Both the position numbers and the translations under genes were made by a program. The notes beneath the pieces were generated by a model that made no database searches, was not told the origin of the DNA, and saw nothing but the letters and a program-made list of their open reading frames with translations. This document shows, in pieces, positions 1 to 11,938 of a DNA stretch of 57,470 bases. This DNA is from Chaetomium olivaceum (taxonomy: Eukaryota > Ascomycota > Sordariomycetes > Sordariales > Chaetomiaceae): NCBI GenBank assembly GCA_039881045.1, contig JAYWVB010000103.1, forward strand, positions 1 through 57,470, in the 5' to 3' direction. Numbering within the stretch: the stretch's first letter is position 1; every line of letters starts with the position of its first letter.

Positions 1-2
1 CG

Positions 3-536
3 GCCCTCTGGCCGCTGGGCCGCTTGTGGTTCCCCGCCGTGTTTGAATCGATGGGCATCAATCGGCCCTACCTCTACCCGGACATTGAGGTGGGGTACAT
101 ACTATCCCAAACCCGTTCCAGTCAACAAGCGGCGAGCAGCGCGGGGGCGGGCTCAACGACGACGAAGGCTCGCCGCCCCGCCCTTCGAGGGAAAACACTG
201 TGGCTGCAACGGCCGCGGCAGCCCAGCTTTTTACGCAGCCCTACTTCCCCTACCAGCGGCGGCGGCGGTGCTGGTATTGATGGTATTGGGCTCACGGACA
301 TCCGTGATCAGAGGGTGTTCGGTGCGACGACGGGACGACGGAGGAACCGCGCTGGCACGGTGGCGGGCGGAGATGATGACGAGGATGGCTTTTTTGAGGA
401 TTATCACGAAATGATACGAAGGACCGAAGTCAGCCTCGTACATGAAGATGACGGCGCGTCGACGCTCCACAACAAACCCCTGGAGAGCGATTGGGGGGCC
501 AGGTCACGGTCGAGTTCCGAGGTCCGGAGTGGTTGA
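3..536 (+). CDS. C-terminal fragment of an unidentified protein
   Basis: An open frame runs from the window edge to a TGA at 534-536 (about 177 residues), so the true start lies outside. The first 35 residues are hydrophobic and aromatic (a Leu-Trp-Pro-Leu-Gly stretch, then Trp-Phe-Pro-Ala), which could be the end of a membrane protein. The rest is Ser/Thr/Gly/Arg-rich with an acidic Asp/Glu cluster near residue 120, as expected of a disordered cytoplasmic tail. I do not recognise the family. Another frame is open at 43-414, so the frame choice is not certain. It is preferred because it is open from the edge, is the longest, and has a charged low-complexity tail typical of fungal proteins. 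Confidence 0.35.
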   Translation, partial: ALWPLGRLWFPAVFESMGINRPYLYPDIEVGYILSQTRSSQQAASSAGAGSTTTKARRPALRGKTLWLQRPRQPSFLRSPTSPTSGGGGAGIDGIGLTDIRDQRVFGATTGRRRNRAGTVAGGDDDEDGFFEDYHEMIRRTEVSLVHEDDGASTLHNKPLESDWGARSRSSSEVRSG

Positions 537-1495
537 CGCCCCCTCTCGGCACTAGCAGCGCGCACGAATACAGTTCTTCCCAGCTTTTGGGCGATGGTGT
601 GGTACCAGACCAGGCCGGTGGGATATCCGATCCGACGGAATGGGTTCTCCCTCTCTTTTTCTCACGGGTAGCACGGCATCTTATGGCAAGGGGTCCATGG
701 CCCGGCGGGAGGCCTGGGTACAACCCAGAGCCGGTGATGGGTTACACTGAAGCGGCGGTTCACGCGTGCTTTTTTGGGTCAGCGGGTGTCATGGGTAGGG
801 TCTTTTTTGGGTTGCATACAGCAGTGGCGTTCGGCTTGTTCTGGTTTGGGGCAGCTGCGGTCTCATTCTCTTTTCTCCGTCTTGCAGCGCGGATCGCGGG
901 ATCGTACGACATCGCAACCAGTGGTAGGGCTGGCATCGGGTTTTGACAAGGATACGGGGGGTAATCGAGGTGGTGTCGTAGCCGACACTTGTGGCGCTTT
1001 TTTGGGGGGAGGGGGGGATGTCGGGTCTGTCTCCGGGGAGAGCTTTTGTGACGGATGGATGGTTGTGCCCTGATAGTCATTGGCTGCTCTTCCTGGTTGC
1101 TTGTGTTCCTTCTGTGTGCTCTGGGCTGCAGTGGTGCTAACTGCATATCCTTGAGGCCCAAGGTCCACCCTGTTCGGCACTCTGGTCAAAAGAAAGAAGG
1201 AAAAACTGACCTGGAAAAGAGACGAAAGCTGTGTAAAAGAAGAGATGTAGGAAACGGACCCAAAAAATAGAAACCGAATAAAGGAATTTAAACCCAAGGT
1301 ACTGTATGTAGTACAAAGAGCTCCTTTTTCTTTAGATTTTCGGATAACTCTTGTTTCGTTCCTACCGCTCCAGCTGTTTTCCCTTCGTTTTTTCGCTTTT
1401 GTTTTGCTTTTGCTCATGTGGTGCCCGCGTTTCTTACGCTAAACAAACATCAACACAATCTCTTCCACGCTCTCTCTCAACACTCACTTCAATTC
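537..1495. other. intergenic region, no gene seen
   Basis: Several short overlapping open frames exist on both strands, none with a recognisable domain. The T-rich and G-rich runs around 770-1020 look like the 3' untranslated region of the upstream gene. The stretch after about 1270 probably holds the promoter and leader of the HNH gene. Confidence 0.6.
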
Positions 1496-2780
1496 ATGAC
1501 TCCTCGTTGCAGGATTCGATCGGTTTTGCCACCGCCTACACATCCCGACGGTGGCCTCTGTACCACTTGTGATCGTAAAGATGCTGAGGTTATGATCAAA
1601 CTCCGGCACCCCGGATACCCCGATAACAAGAATGTACTACTTGTGTTTCCCGCACTCGATCCCATCGTGACCGGCAACGACAACAACGCCGAAAACGACG
1701 CCGGAAATACCAACAACACCAAGGTTGCCTTCGGCCTACACCACGAGACGGCACGCCTGGCCTGTGCTGTTGCTGCTAACAACCGATGGGATGGATTCCT
1801 CTCCACAAGCAAGGCGACGAATGCTACCCCCTTGCAGCTTGGGCCTGACGAGATCCTTGCTGCAGGAAGCTATTATTTTCATGTGCCTCAGCTTGATGGT
1901 CTGTCTGGGTTTCTCCTCTGTTTTTCTATGTAGACATCTGACTCTTCATTCTACAGGTGCTGACAGCGCTGCCGCGGCGTTGCCGTACCCGATCGTCCCC
2001 TCGTTTTCCCACTTCCAATTCCCCCACGACAACCTTCCTCCCTCGTGGGCGACTATGCAAATCCCGTGGCATCGGGGCGACACGCGGCCCCGACCCTCTT
2101 CGCTCGACCAGGCCGTCCTCTCACGGGACGTATCCTGCCGTATCTCTCAGCACATATTTGGCACAGTATCCGCCCACCTTATCCCAAGCGTCGAGGACGA
2201 TTGGTTCAATGCTAACCAGATGCTTCTCTACTCGTCTCGGCCCGACATGCCTGCGGCTAACTCGGCCGATAATACGCGGAACGTCCTGCTCCTCCGATCC
2301 GACCTACACCATCTTCTCGACCAAGGCCGTCTTGTCTTTGTACCTAAGGGGGGCGCCTGGGTCGTCCACATCCTCTCGGGCCGGCCAGATGGGGAGCTGG
2401 CGGCTCTGTACCACAACGTTCGTCTGCAGCCGCTCTCGGAGCTCTCGGTCGAGTTTCTGTTCGCCCGTTTTGCCTGGACCGTTCTCGCGCAACTCTCACA
2501 GGGCATCTTTTTACGGGCCGGGATTGACAGACAGCTGGTGACGGTACAAGGAGACAAGGTCTTCACCAAGACCTGGTCTGGGCGAGATTGCTTGTTTCAG
2601 TTCACGTCGGCTAAGAGCCAAAGCCAGAGCCCCAATAGACGTGTCCTACGAGGTACGGGGAGTGAAAACCAGGACGGCGACGACGATGGAGAGGATGCCC
2701 TTTCCGAGAGGGATCGCCATGATATCGATGGTCGGGGACGTAAAAGATGGCAGAGCCCTTCCCTCTCGGTGTTCTGTTAG
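1496..2780 (+). CDS. HNH_2-type endonuclease domain protein
   Basis: The gene has two exons (1496-1898 and 1957-2780) joined across a 58-bp intron (GTCTGT...CTACAG, phase 1), giving about 408 residues. The N-terminal half has the usual fungal pattern for this family, including HETARLACAVAANNRWDG and YYFHVP. The HNH core follows: a Cys near residue 195, AHLIP with His about 208, Asn about 243, and DLHHLLD with His about 252, followed by FVPKGGAWVVH. Residues after about 350 are acidic and disordered. The family (Pfam HNH_2) is common and expanded in filamentous fungi. Its substrate is unknown, and a nuclease role is inferred only from the motif. The start is uncertain: in-frame ATGs occur at 1418, 1496 and about 1591, and a short upstream exon is possible because an acceptor-like TTGCAG lies at about 1507-1512. 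Confidence 0.82.
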
Positions 2781-5016
2781 CAATATCGAAATGGCTGCCA
2801 ACGATAGTGTAGTGTACACTTCTTCAATATTTGAGTTCCTGGCACCATGTAAAGTTGGACTCGAAGTGTAAATGCTCGGGTTGTAGGAACGAAATAAAAC
2901 TTATCCAAAAACCTAAATAAGTGCCTTTTTCACGATTTACATTTCTTTTCCTTGGTTTCTATTTTTCAAGTTCATCTCTCCTTTTTTTGTTGGTCTTTTT
3001 TTTTTTTTTTTTTGCACGAACCTAGAATGTGTTGGAGTCTAACTTTTTTTGGCCAACAGATGCCATAATGATAACCAAGATGGACTCCTGGCCATGCACC
3101 CATGATAGGCTCACACCACTGGACTTTCTGCACCCCGCCCGAGTGAAACCGACAGTCCCAAATCAGAACTCACTTGGAAGTTCCTTTTCCGAATCGGATC
3201 ATTGGCAGAGACAAGCCAGACGCAGTTCCAGCAGTTGCAGTTGCATTTCAGCTTGTCTGGGGAAGGAGCCCCACTATTTTGATCGGAGAGACTTGGAGGG
3301 TGGCACGACAGGAAGCATCGACCATGAAGAGGTCCGCCCACTCGATGAGAATGGAGAAGGGGTTCGGAAGTGGAGTGAATGATTGCTTTTCGCCAGGCTG
3401 TTTTCTTGCGGACAACTTCCATGCAGTCCCTCCTTCCAACATTGGAAACCAAACATATTGCGAGAGTTCGTATGAAAAAGTCTGCAAGCAAGCAGCGGCA
3501 ATCAACAAACTCGGGCCTTTCTACCTTTCCTCGCTTTTTCCTTCTTCTTTCTTTCTGCTGTCTCCAATTTCTCTCACTTCTTGCGCCTTTCCCCGCTCCC
3601 AGTCCTACACAGTATGCCAACAACTTCGAATGGCTGGGAAAAGCATGTTCCAACGGCTTTCCATGTTGCCTCAGTCGCCCTGTTGTGGCTGTCACACAGC
3701 GCCGGCCAGTTCCGATTGGATCGACATCGAGTCAAGGCAGTCTCTCGCTTGAGTGGCTTCTTGGCAGAGTTTTAGCGTTCCCGGGAGATCGACAATTGCG
3801 GAGCCAAGGGTGCGACAACGACTCGCCAAGGGGGTTCCCAAGGGCTTGTCGGCTTTGCTTCTGGCACTGTAAGGTGACAGACCAGTCCGGACCAACTTTT
3901 CTTGGACCGCAGCGCAATGTCTCGGCCTGCCTGTCGGTGGCATTGACCTGCCCTCACCTTTTCTGATTGAAGTCTCTCTCACCTGGAGTTCGCTTCAGTA
4001 ACCCCTACGTAAACTCTTAGGCCGAGCTAACACCGTAGCGATAGGGAGTGATGGGTACCCTTCGCTACGACTGTTTGAGACTCCCTGCTTGCTAGGAAGC
4101 CAAGCTTCTAGACTCTTCCTTGAGAGACCGGCTTCACCCTAACCTAGGATGCGTCCTGCGGCGGTGTGCAAGGGAATGCAGCCTACGCAGGAACCTAGCT
4201 ACCTAGCTTACCTACCTAGGTAGGTCGGTATGGACACAAACCCGACCTCGACCTCGACTTTGACACCCGCCTTTTGGCATCCCCCGGTCCCGCCAGACCA
4301 TCAAACTTCCGAAATTTACGGTGTTTCTGCGGTTTCCCCTCGGTACCGCATCGACCTCGATGGAGCAATCCTCCGGCAACCTCCGTGCATCTCGAGCATT
4401 GCTTTTGCGGCGACCTCAGGTCCTGTGCTGCGATACGTCATATGCATCCTTGGTGGGCTTGGTGGGCTTGGTGGGCTCGGTGGGCTACGGCAAGGCCGAG
4501 TCCGAGCGCAGGTCACCGTCTGATGTACCCTCTCCTACATTCCGCTCGAGGTAGTCTCCGTGTTTTGCATTTGTGATGGCATACTTGATGGTGGCCTGAA
4601 GTGTGGCGGAAAGCTGTGCTCGAGTCACCCACCCCCTTGCTCAGCATGACATTGGCATTTTTATTACAACCCCTCTCATTGAAGCATTCCTCGATACCTG
4701 ACTCCATCCCTCGCATCTCTGTGGATGTTTATGTTTCTCCCCATCTGATCGCCGATCTCCCTGTGGCGTTTCCCTGCGGTATCGCCCCCCCATGTTTACA
4801 GTCAGCCCTCGAGGTTGGGTACATGACACTAGGATACCTTGACATGATTTAACACTTATTGTTCCCCACAAGCACGTTCACACGGTTACAAGGTTCGCAG
4901 CAGTCTACTTCACCTTCACTTTTGCTTCTTTTTACCACACTTTTCTACATCAACCTTGTCAGGCCACACCACTACTTTGTTTAACTTCGCTATCATCCCG
5001 GATTTACCACACTATT
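2781..5016. other. intergenic region, no gene seen
   Basis: Three mutually overlapping open frames at 3.1-4.0 kb have no domain, no splice pattern and no compositional support, so I read them as chance. The region holds a poly-T run (about 2998-3014), small palindromes built on CCTAGG/CTACC near 4190-4225, and a three-unit TGGTGGGCT repeat near 4450-4485. CT-rich DNA just before 5017 is probably the promoter of the next gene. Confidence 0.6.
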
Positions 5017-6605
5017 ATGTTTGGGAAAAACAAGCCCAACACGGACAGCAAAAAAGGTACGGGCGAGGACCAGCGACCGATACACTACGTTGCCAACTTT
5101 TCTTATCCTCGCACCGACCCCGTCCACTTGTATCGGAAAGAGCAGCCAGGTGCTCGCGATTCCCAGGGTTCTGCCTCCTCCCCGCCACCGCTGGTAGAAG
5201 ACCACGGATCCGACGTTTCTGCGGCCGAGGACGACCTTCATCAATTTCCAGCGGCGGATGTGAAGATGTGGACAAAATGGCGCTCGAGGGAAAAGAAGAT
5301 GGAGGAAGCGGAACGCCGGGTGCGTACCAACCTTACCGGGTACCAACAACCGCCAGCGGACTCACCAACGACACACTGCCCAACAAGTTCAGGGAGGCAG
5401 AACGGCCAGGGAGTTAGAGATGTGGTTGTGCCGTGCCCGGAACAACAACCACGACCTCAGGCTCCAAAGCTCGCGCCAAAAGGCTGCTATTCACTCTTTC
5501 CTTCAGCAAGCGCCTCTGAGAGGCGCGCTCGCGAACCTCTACCGGCGCCGCCGACAATATCGCAGCAGTCTGGGCTGGAGCCCTCTCCAGTTTCTCCCAA
5601 CTTCTCGTTCCCGGTGCGCTTACAAGGCGCCATTGACCGGAGCAACCAACCACTGGCGACACCCCGCCCTAACATCCGGACGGCAAAAACACCCGGTCCA
5701 GCACCTGGCGGTTCCATCGCAGCGAGCTCCTCCGACTCAATACCGCTCCTTCTCCGGAGCCCCGGTCCGACACCCCCACATTCGCCACCTGGCACTTCCT
5801 CCTCTTCCGAGGCTCCGCCATACTCCTTCGAGTCGGAGAAACGCCAGCCGCCGCCAGAGACCAACCTCCGTGGTCTGCCCCCCCTGGCTAAAAAGGCAAC
5901 CCGCTCTTCCCCTTCGCTAGCGAACCTCGCCAGAGCGCAACGCCAACGACAGGCCCAAGAACCCCTCCCACGGCGGCCGCCGACGCCCACCGACATCCAC
6001 GACCGCCCGCTCCCGCCCCTCCCGTCGCTGTCGCAAATGGTGACCCGGTTCCCACCCCCGCCCAACGTGTCCGTCTTCGAGCCCGACACGGATAACGAGG
6101 ATGAGCCGGTCAAGTCCCACCCGTGTAGCAGCGAGACGAGGAACTTTGCGCGCCGCCTCATGCACGGCCTGGTCCATCACCACCACAACAGCAGCAGCCC
6201 ACTTCGCCGCCCCACGACAGGCGCGGCAAGGCCCAGCAGGGGCTGCTAGCGGACCACAAGCGCAGCGTGAGCGACGAGGGGCCGTCTACGGGTGCGGGTT
6301 CTTCTTCTCCGGCGGGGGCAACGGGGTCGGGGGTAGCGAAGGATAGGGGCAGCGCAGGGAGCGGTGGGAGTAGTGGTAGCAGGGGTGGTGGGTTATCTCG
6401 CACGCTGGGCGCCGCGGCGAGGTATAGATGGGGCGGGACCGCTGCTTCTTCTGCTGGTGTTGACGAGGTGTCGGTGCCAGCGCGCGGGGCGGTGAGCATG
6501 GATCTGCCGCGGGAGAGAATGAGGGAGGAGGGTAGAGGGGAGGGTGAGAAGGAGGGTGAGAAGGGAGGTCGGTTTTTGGGACGTCTGTTGAGGCGGAAGG
6601 TGTAG
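5017..6605 (+). CDS. Pro/Ser-rich disordered protein (one frame change)
   Basis: An open frame starts at ATG 5017 (MFGKNKPNTDSKKG...) and stops at 6249. The convincing continuation lies one frame over from about 6190 to a stop at 6605 and ends in a basic tail (GRFLGRLLRRKV). Adding one C to the CCC run at about 6199-6201 joins the two parts into about 529 residues. The protein is dominated by Pro, Ser and Arg with many PPxP and RPLPPLP stretches that could bind SH3 domains, plus a His cluster (HGLVHHHHNSSSP) near residue 390. Only the N-terminal 50 residues look ordered (RPIHYVANFSYPRTDPVHLY). I do not recognise a family; related disordered proteins are common in Sordariomycetes. Function is unknown. 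The frame change is probably a sequence error. Confidence 0.6.
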
Positions 6606-8452
6606 GCTGATTGGTGGTTACACGCACCCTTTTTTTCCTTTCTCTTTCTGGTTCTGGGCGCTTTTTTCTCTCTTGCTCTGGGGGCCTGGGTTGCCTTGCG
6701 GTCCTTTTGGTGGTAGACTTTTGTCTGCTTTCTTTTCTCTTCTTTCGTTTTCGTTTGATCCTCCCTCCCTGCTTGCTGGGCTGGGCTGGACTGGACTTTT
6801 TACCCCTGGGGTTTGGGGCAGGAACCGCTAGTGGGAAAAGATGCTAGGCACTTGTGATCCTCGTTCTTCCCCACTTTCTTTTCACTTCTTCCTCTCTCTA
6901 TCACACCTCTTTTTTTTTTTTTTTTTACTTTCTTTTTATCATCGTGCCCTCAACGGGCCATTTCTTTTGTTCTTTATTCTCTTGCTACGCGTTGGGCTGG
7001 CTTACGATTACGGATATGGTGGTCTCGGTTTGGGGAAGGGGGGTTACAATATGATTATGACGGGATGAATGCTATCGGTATGGTATGAAAATTATGTTAT
7101 TTTTGGTATTCTTGTTTATACCCGGGTCTGGGGCTAGCGGGGTTATGGTTTCGGAGGGATTGGAGTTATGGCTGGGATGGGAGAATAGGATAACTGATGG
7201 TTTGGATGGATGGATGGATGGCATGGTGGGATAGCTGCGTTACTTTTACATGGGGATGGCGAGAGCAATATGGAATCGATCAAATGACTTCTTCTTTCTT
7301 TGCGGTTTGTCTGTCTGTATCTGCCTGAACTTGTGTGCTTGTTGTGCCTGTACCTGGGACTGTGGCGAAACCTAAACAGGGGAATGAACGATTCCCCGGC
7401 CAAACTCTCGGTCGAAGTGAACTCTCGCCCCACAGCCCGACCACAGAACCGGCCTCCCGGATTCTCCCCCTCATTACTAAACCCTCGCCCGACCTTGATT
7501 GAGCCTGCGCGTGTTTTGCTTCGCGTGTTTTGTCTCGCATCATATTCGCGCCGGCATGTCGGTATGTGTTTATGTCTTATGTCTAAGATTACGGCATCAC
7601 TCGGTGCGGTGGTTCAGATTTAGACAGAGACAGATCAGACAGACCAGACAGACACAGACAGAAGAAGCTGGGGGTGGGCTGGGGCTGGGCTGATGCGGAG
7701 GTAAAACCCCGTAGCTTCTCGGTGGTCAAAGTGCGGGGGGGCGGGAAGCGAGGGATGGCATTTTCTGGAACATGGACCACCATGGCTAACATGGAAGGGA
7801 AGTGAGCTCTGTTGGTTATGCGGTGATGATGCGGGGGATAGATGGATGGGATGCATGGATCGGCCATGTATGTATGTACTATGCGATGCGATGCACGATG
7901 TAGGTGTGTGATCAAGAAAGAGGGCAGGAGAGAGGGAGGAGGGAGAGATCGTGCGTTGATCCGACGCCGCAGGGCTGGTGCTGGTGCCGGAGGATGTTGA
8001 GGTGAGACAGCATGGCATGATGGCGGGGTGCGAGGTTCGATGATGCCAGTATCCGTCTGGAGGCTATGGCATGCTCAGTTGAAACTGTACTGTGTTGTAT
8101 GTATGTACAGTTCGCTCGCTTTATTTTGATGACAAAGAACTAAGACAAAACAAAACCAACTCTTCGACCAGATGCAGTCTTGGTATTTCCACACAGAGCT
8201 CCGCCCTTCTCTCCTAAGATAAACATTATACCCAGAACCGTTGCCTCATACATACAGGGTCAAAACATTGCCAACGCTCAACCCATAACTCATAACGCCG
8301 TAAACCGCCCAAATTCGCCGTCGCCATGCATAGATGTGAAAAAGAGCCGCAAAATTAGGCACCATCCGTCCCAACCCGCCACCACGTCATTCATCCCATC
8401 ATCTCTCATATCATCCCAACACATTCATCCCAACCCACATACACACGCCCCC
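6606..8452. other. intergenic region with simple repeats
   Basis: This lies between two converging genes. No supported gene is visible. It contains a poly-T run (about 6910-6926), a TGGA tetranucleotide repeat (about 7205-7220), an imperfect CAGACA repeat (about 7621-7665) and an ATGTATGT stretch near 7866. It probably consists of the 3' untranslated regions of both neighbours. Confidence 0.6.
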
Positions 8453-11119
8453 TCACACAAACGGCCTTCGAATCTGGCTCTTCCTCACCTTCCTCTTCTC
8501 CGTAAACCGCCTCACTCTCCTCACTCCCAACTCTCCATCCGCACTCCCCGCGGCACCCTCCTCAAACCCAAACATCCACCTCGACTGCATGGCCGCAGGT
8601 TGACCGCGCCCCACACCCATCCGCCCCGCCATCTCGCGCCGACTAACACAGCGCTTGAAGGCGCCCTCATCCCTGACATCAGAACCAACCAAGTAGCCCA
8701 GCACCTCCGCCAGACAGGTAACCCCATGGGGCATGCGCAGCGCCGCGCGCGCTGGCAGTAGTGAGGCCAGGGCGGCGACGTACATTAGCAGAAAGCCGAG
8801 CATGACGCCAAAGGCAGGCATGTTGGCAAACATGCGCACCTCGCCGCCGCCGTTGCCCATTGTCTTCGTCAGCGCCATAAAGCTGGCGCCGGCCAGCACG
8901 GGGATCAGCACGGACAGGGTCCCAACGAGGGAGACAGCGGCGAGGCGCCAGTGGCCGTTGCGTAGGGCGCGCAAGGTGACCTCGCCAGGTGCACACGCGG
9001 CATAGTCGGCGAGGAGGGAGGCTTCGGCCGCAGCGCCGTTGGGGGTGGCGGTGAGGGCGGCCCAGGGTTGGAGGATGCGCAAGTGCATGTCGAGGGGCTG
9101 GAAGGCGAGGAAGAGGATGGTTCCGAGCAAGGCGGGTAGGAACGCGAAGAGGAAGTCGGCCGGGGAGAAGGCGCCCGCTTGCGGGGTCGCGCGTAGGGCG
9201 GGCGGGAAGCCATCGGTAAGGCGGGTGGCGGGGTGGAATGTGACCACAATTATGGCGACGAAAATGGCGCCCGCGGTAAGGGTTGCCAAGAGGAGGGGGA
9301 AGAGCGCAGGGCAAAAGGGAGATATTTGCGGTGGGCGTTGGTGTTGGAGGGGGAGGCTTCGAGGTCCGCGTCTGCGTCTACCTCGGCTTCGGTGTCGCGG
9401 TAGGGCTGCTTCTCGTTGTGGCGCTGCATGCGCTGGCCACCCGAGCGGTCAGCAGGGGGTAATAGCGAGTTAGCTTCATCCATTGCGCTGCCGAGCGTGT
9501 GCCAGACACCGTGGCGGCCGTCTTTCCAGGTCCAGTAGCACAGCCTGTCGGCGGCGCGGTGGCGCAGAGCGAACCGGATGCCGTCGCGCCCGCGCGCTAG
9601 CTGAGTTCCGCGGTAGTCGTCCGCCGTGTTGGTCTCGGAGACGAGAGCGGCGATGTCGGCGAGGGAGCGGGGGTCCCAGATAAGTCCCGTGTTCTCCAAG
9701 CTTGCCCAATACCGCCAGACAATAATGGTGGAGGCTAGCAGGGCTAAGTAGAGAGCCACAAGAGTCCAGGCCACGCCTTGGACGGTGGCCCATACCCAAG
9801 TGCCATCGGCCAGGATAGCGGTGAAGAGCGAGCTTTGAAGGGGGATCGTAAAGCTCATCAGCCAAGTAACGAGGATAGGAACCCAAACGTTCCACGGCCC
9901 GACCAACCGCGGCCACAGGAACGAGGGATATAGTTCCTGAAACAAGGCGCCTTCCCGGTCCTCTTGCTCCTCAGACGCCAGCTTCACAAACGGCAGCATC
10001 CGGAAGATTGTTGTGATTAGAAACTGTGCATAGAGCAGCATAAATGCGGCTATCAGCTGCGGCAAAACACGGAAAAGGAAGTACCGCCCGCCGTGAATGG
10101 TGGCCCACTCGAGTAGGCCTTGGTGGGTGTGCGAGTAGACGGCGCTGAGGATAAGGGCGCCGATCATGAGCACGCACAGAGCCATGAAGACAAACAAGGC
10201 CGGCGCCCGTAGGGGCCACGGCCTGAAGGTTAGGAGGGGCACATCGGCGGCGCCGGTGAGGAGCTCCTCCTTTCCGACGGGCCGCCATTCGTGGGGTTGG
10301 GCAGGACGCGGGCCCTTCTTCAGTAGGGTTTCAGCCAAAGACTGAGCCGACTCTCGAGGGCCTGGGATAAAGGGGAGCGGAAGTTGGTGAGGCTGTGCTT
10401 CTGTCCGAGTGTCCTCGGTATACGGATGGGAAGCCGCGGGGCGGGATGGCAGAGGCGTGGGAGCGGGGGGTTGTTGATCGGCGGGACGGGGTTGGTAGGA
10501 TTCAGGACGATGGCCCGGGGCGAGGAGAAGACCGGAGGACGAACTCCCACTACCGGAGGCGTCGATCGAATAACCGGTGTCCCGGTCTCGGTCCCGGTGG
10601 AGGGCCTCAATGGCGTACTGGATAAAGGGGGTATTGTCGACACCAGGGGTGATGACACCCTCGATCCGGGCCAGCTCGTCCCGGAAGTCGGTCGCCATGG
10701 GGGGATTCATTGTTGGTGGTTGGTAGGCAGGTAGTGGCAGAGGGGGTTGGCTGGGGACGCGGCGGTAGGGACCCTCAACGACAACGGGACGCCCATACGA
10801 CCGGGCGACGATGGGAGGGCCAAATACGCCGTTTTGGTTCGCCGCTTGGTGTGCAGTCTGCTGCTGCGTTTGTGTATGCTGCTGAGACGACGAATCAGGT
10901 CTCGGTCTCAGCTCGGGAGGTTGTTGTGGGTGGTGTCCTAAAAATGGTTATGAGCAAGTCGACATTCGAAAAGTACAGATTCAAGGCAGCACACATACGG
11001 GGCTGCTCCACATTATCGAACTCGAAGTGGTCCGAATTCTGAGAGTTCTGAGAGTTCTGGGAGTTTTGGGAATTCCGGGAATGGCGAGAGTAGGAAGAGG
11101 AGTGAAAGTGAGAGTTCAT
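8453..11119 (-). CDS. DUF3433 family multi-pass membrane protein (one frame change)
   Basis: Exon 1 (11119-10999) starts MNSHFHSSSYSRHS and carries an Asn-Ser-Gln repeat. A 61-bp intron (10998-10938, GTATGT...TTTTAG) leads to exon 2, which runs to the stop at 8453. The frame changes near 9300; one extra C in a five-C run restores it and gives about 868 residues. After a disordered Pro/Gln-rich N-terminus, hydrophobic segments follow, with the family hallmark GLIWDPRSLADIAALV after the fourth. In the second half the pattern QPLDMHLRILQPWAAL and then ADYAACAPGE matches DUF3433. The family is fungal-specific, membrane-bound and functionally uncharacterised. Family assignment is fairly secure; nothing more specific is known. 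The frame change is probably a sequence error rather than a pseudogene, because both sides keep strong family motifs. Confidence 0.78.
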
Positions 11120-11479
11120 GCTTCCTTCCTTCCTTCCTTCAGACGACGACAGACAGACAAAACCCAGGGCAGGAAGGAACACCACACACAAACAGGAACC
11201 ACTCGGACCAATTGCCCAAACAAAATTCAGAACGCAAAACGATGATGCATGAATGATGCAGAGGATAATGCATCATACCGAGGATCAAGGTGCGAGGTAT
11301 TAATTCATGGTGGTCAGATATGAGAGGTTGGGCAGACACAGGCAGGCGAGAGTGCGGGTGGTTGGGCGACCAGCCACCGCTTTTCCGCCATTTTTGCCAT
11401 TTGCCATTTGCCATTTGGTCCGTGAATGAAACTATGGTCTACCCGCTGGCGGACAACACACCGCCCGAAAGGCAAAATA

Positions 11480-11690
11480 AAGCTTACCGTGGCATTCGTT
11501 TGGGTCCAGATGCACCTGTTTCGTACTTAATGCAGACTTTGATCATTGGGTTTCCACGTCAATTGGTTTTGAGTACTTCACAGACCGAGGTGAGTTGGTG
11601 ATTGCAGGTTCGGGGTTCAGATGGGAATGGCGGGGAGTGACTGGGGTGCTGAGTGGGATTGCCAAGACTGAATGAAATCGGACAGGGCCC
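11480..11690 (-). pseudogene. possible decayed third copy of the RING-like gene
   Basis: On the plus strand, about 11484-11535 (CTTACC then a TTTCGTACTT stretch) resembles the exon-2 donor and intron-1 region of the copy at 13235-13667. About 11615-11645 (AGATGGGAAT followed by GTGACTGG) resembles that copy's promoter side. The match is broken and most of exon 2 is missing, so no protein can be read. It would be a third, older member of the tandem array. By-eye alignment only; it may be chance. Confidence 0.25.
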
Positions 11691-11938
11691 ACTCGACCAA
11701 CAGACCCCTGCATAGAGAACACCCTGCTGCTTCTCACAGGGCTGAATCGATCGAATTGCTCCACTGCAACCACTGCAACCACTGACGGCACACAGCCCGA
11801 ACTTCCAGTCGATTTCTATTTCTTGAACCGCTGATTCTCAAACCAAACCCCTCCAAGCTACCTCGACAACTAACCCACTACCCCCATACTGGAGGGAGAT
11901 CCGTCTCCTTGACAACCGCCTATACTCCATGACACCCG

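Noticed and set aside
863..1417. 184-codon minus-strand open frame
   Set aside because: Low-complexity Lys/Ser composition, no motif, and it overlaps the probable 3' and 5' untranslated regions of flanking genes.
3111..3966. three overlapping open frames of about 190 codons on both strands
   Set aside because: Mutually exclusive, no domain and no splice support.
5487..6161. 224-codon minus-strand open frame
   Set aside because: Antisense shadow of the Pro-rich gene.
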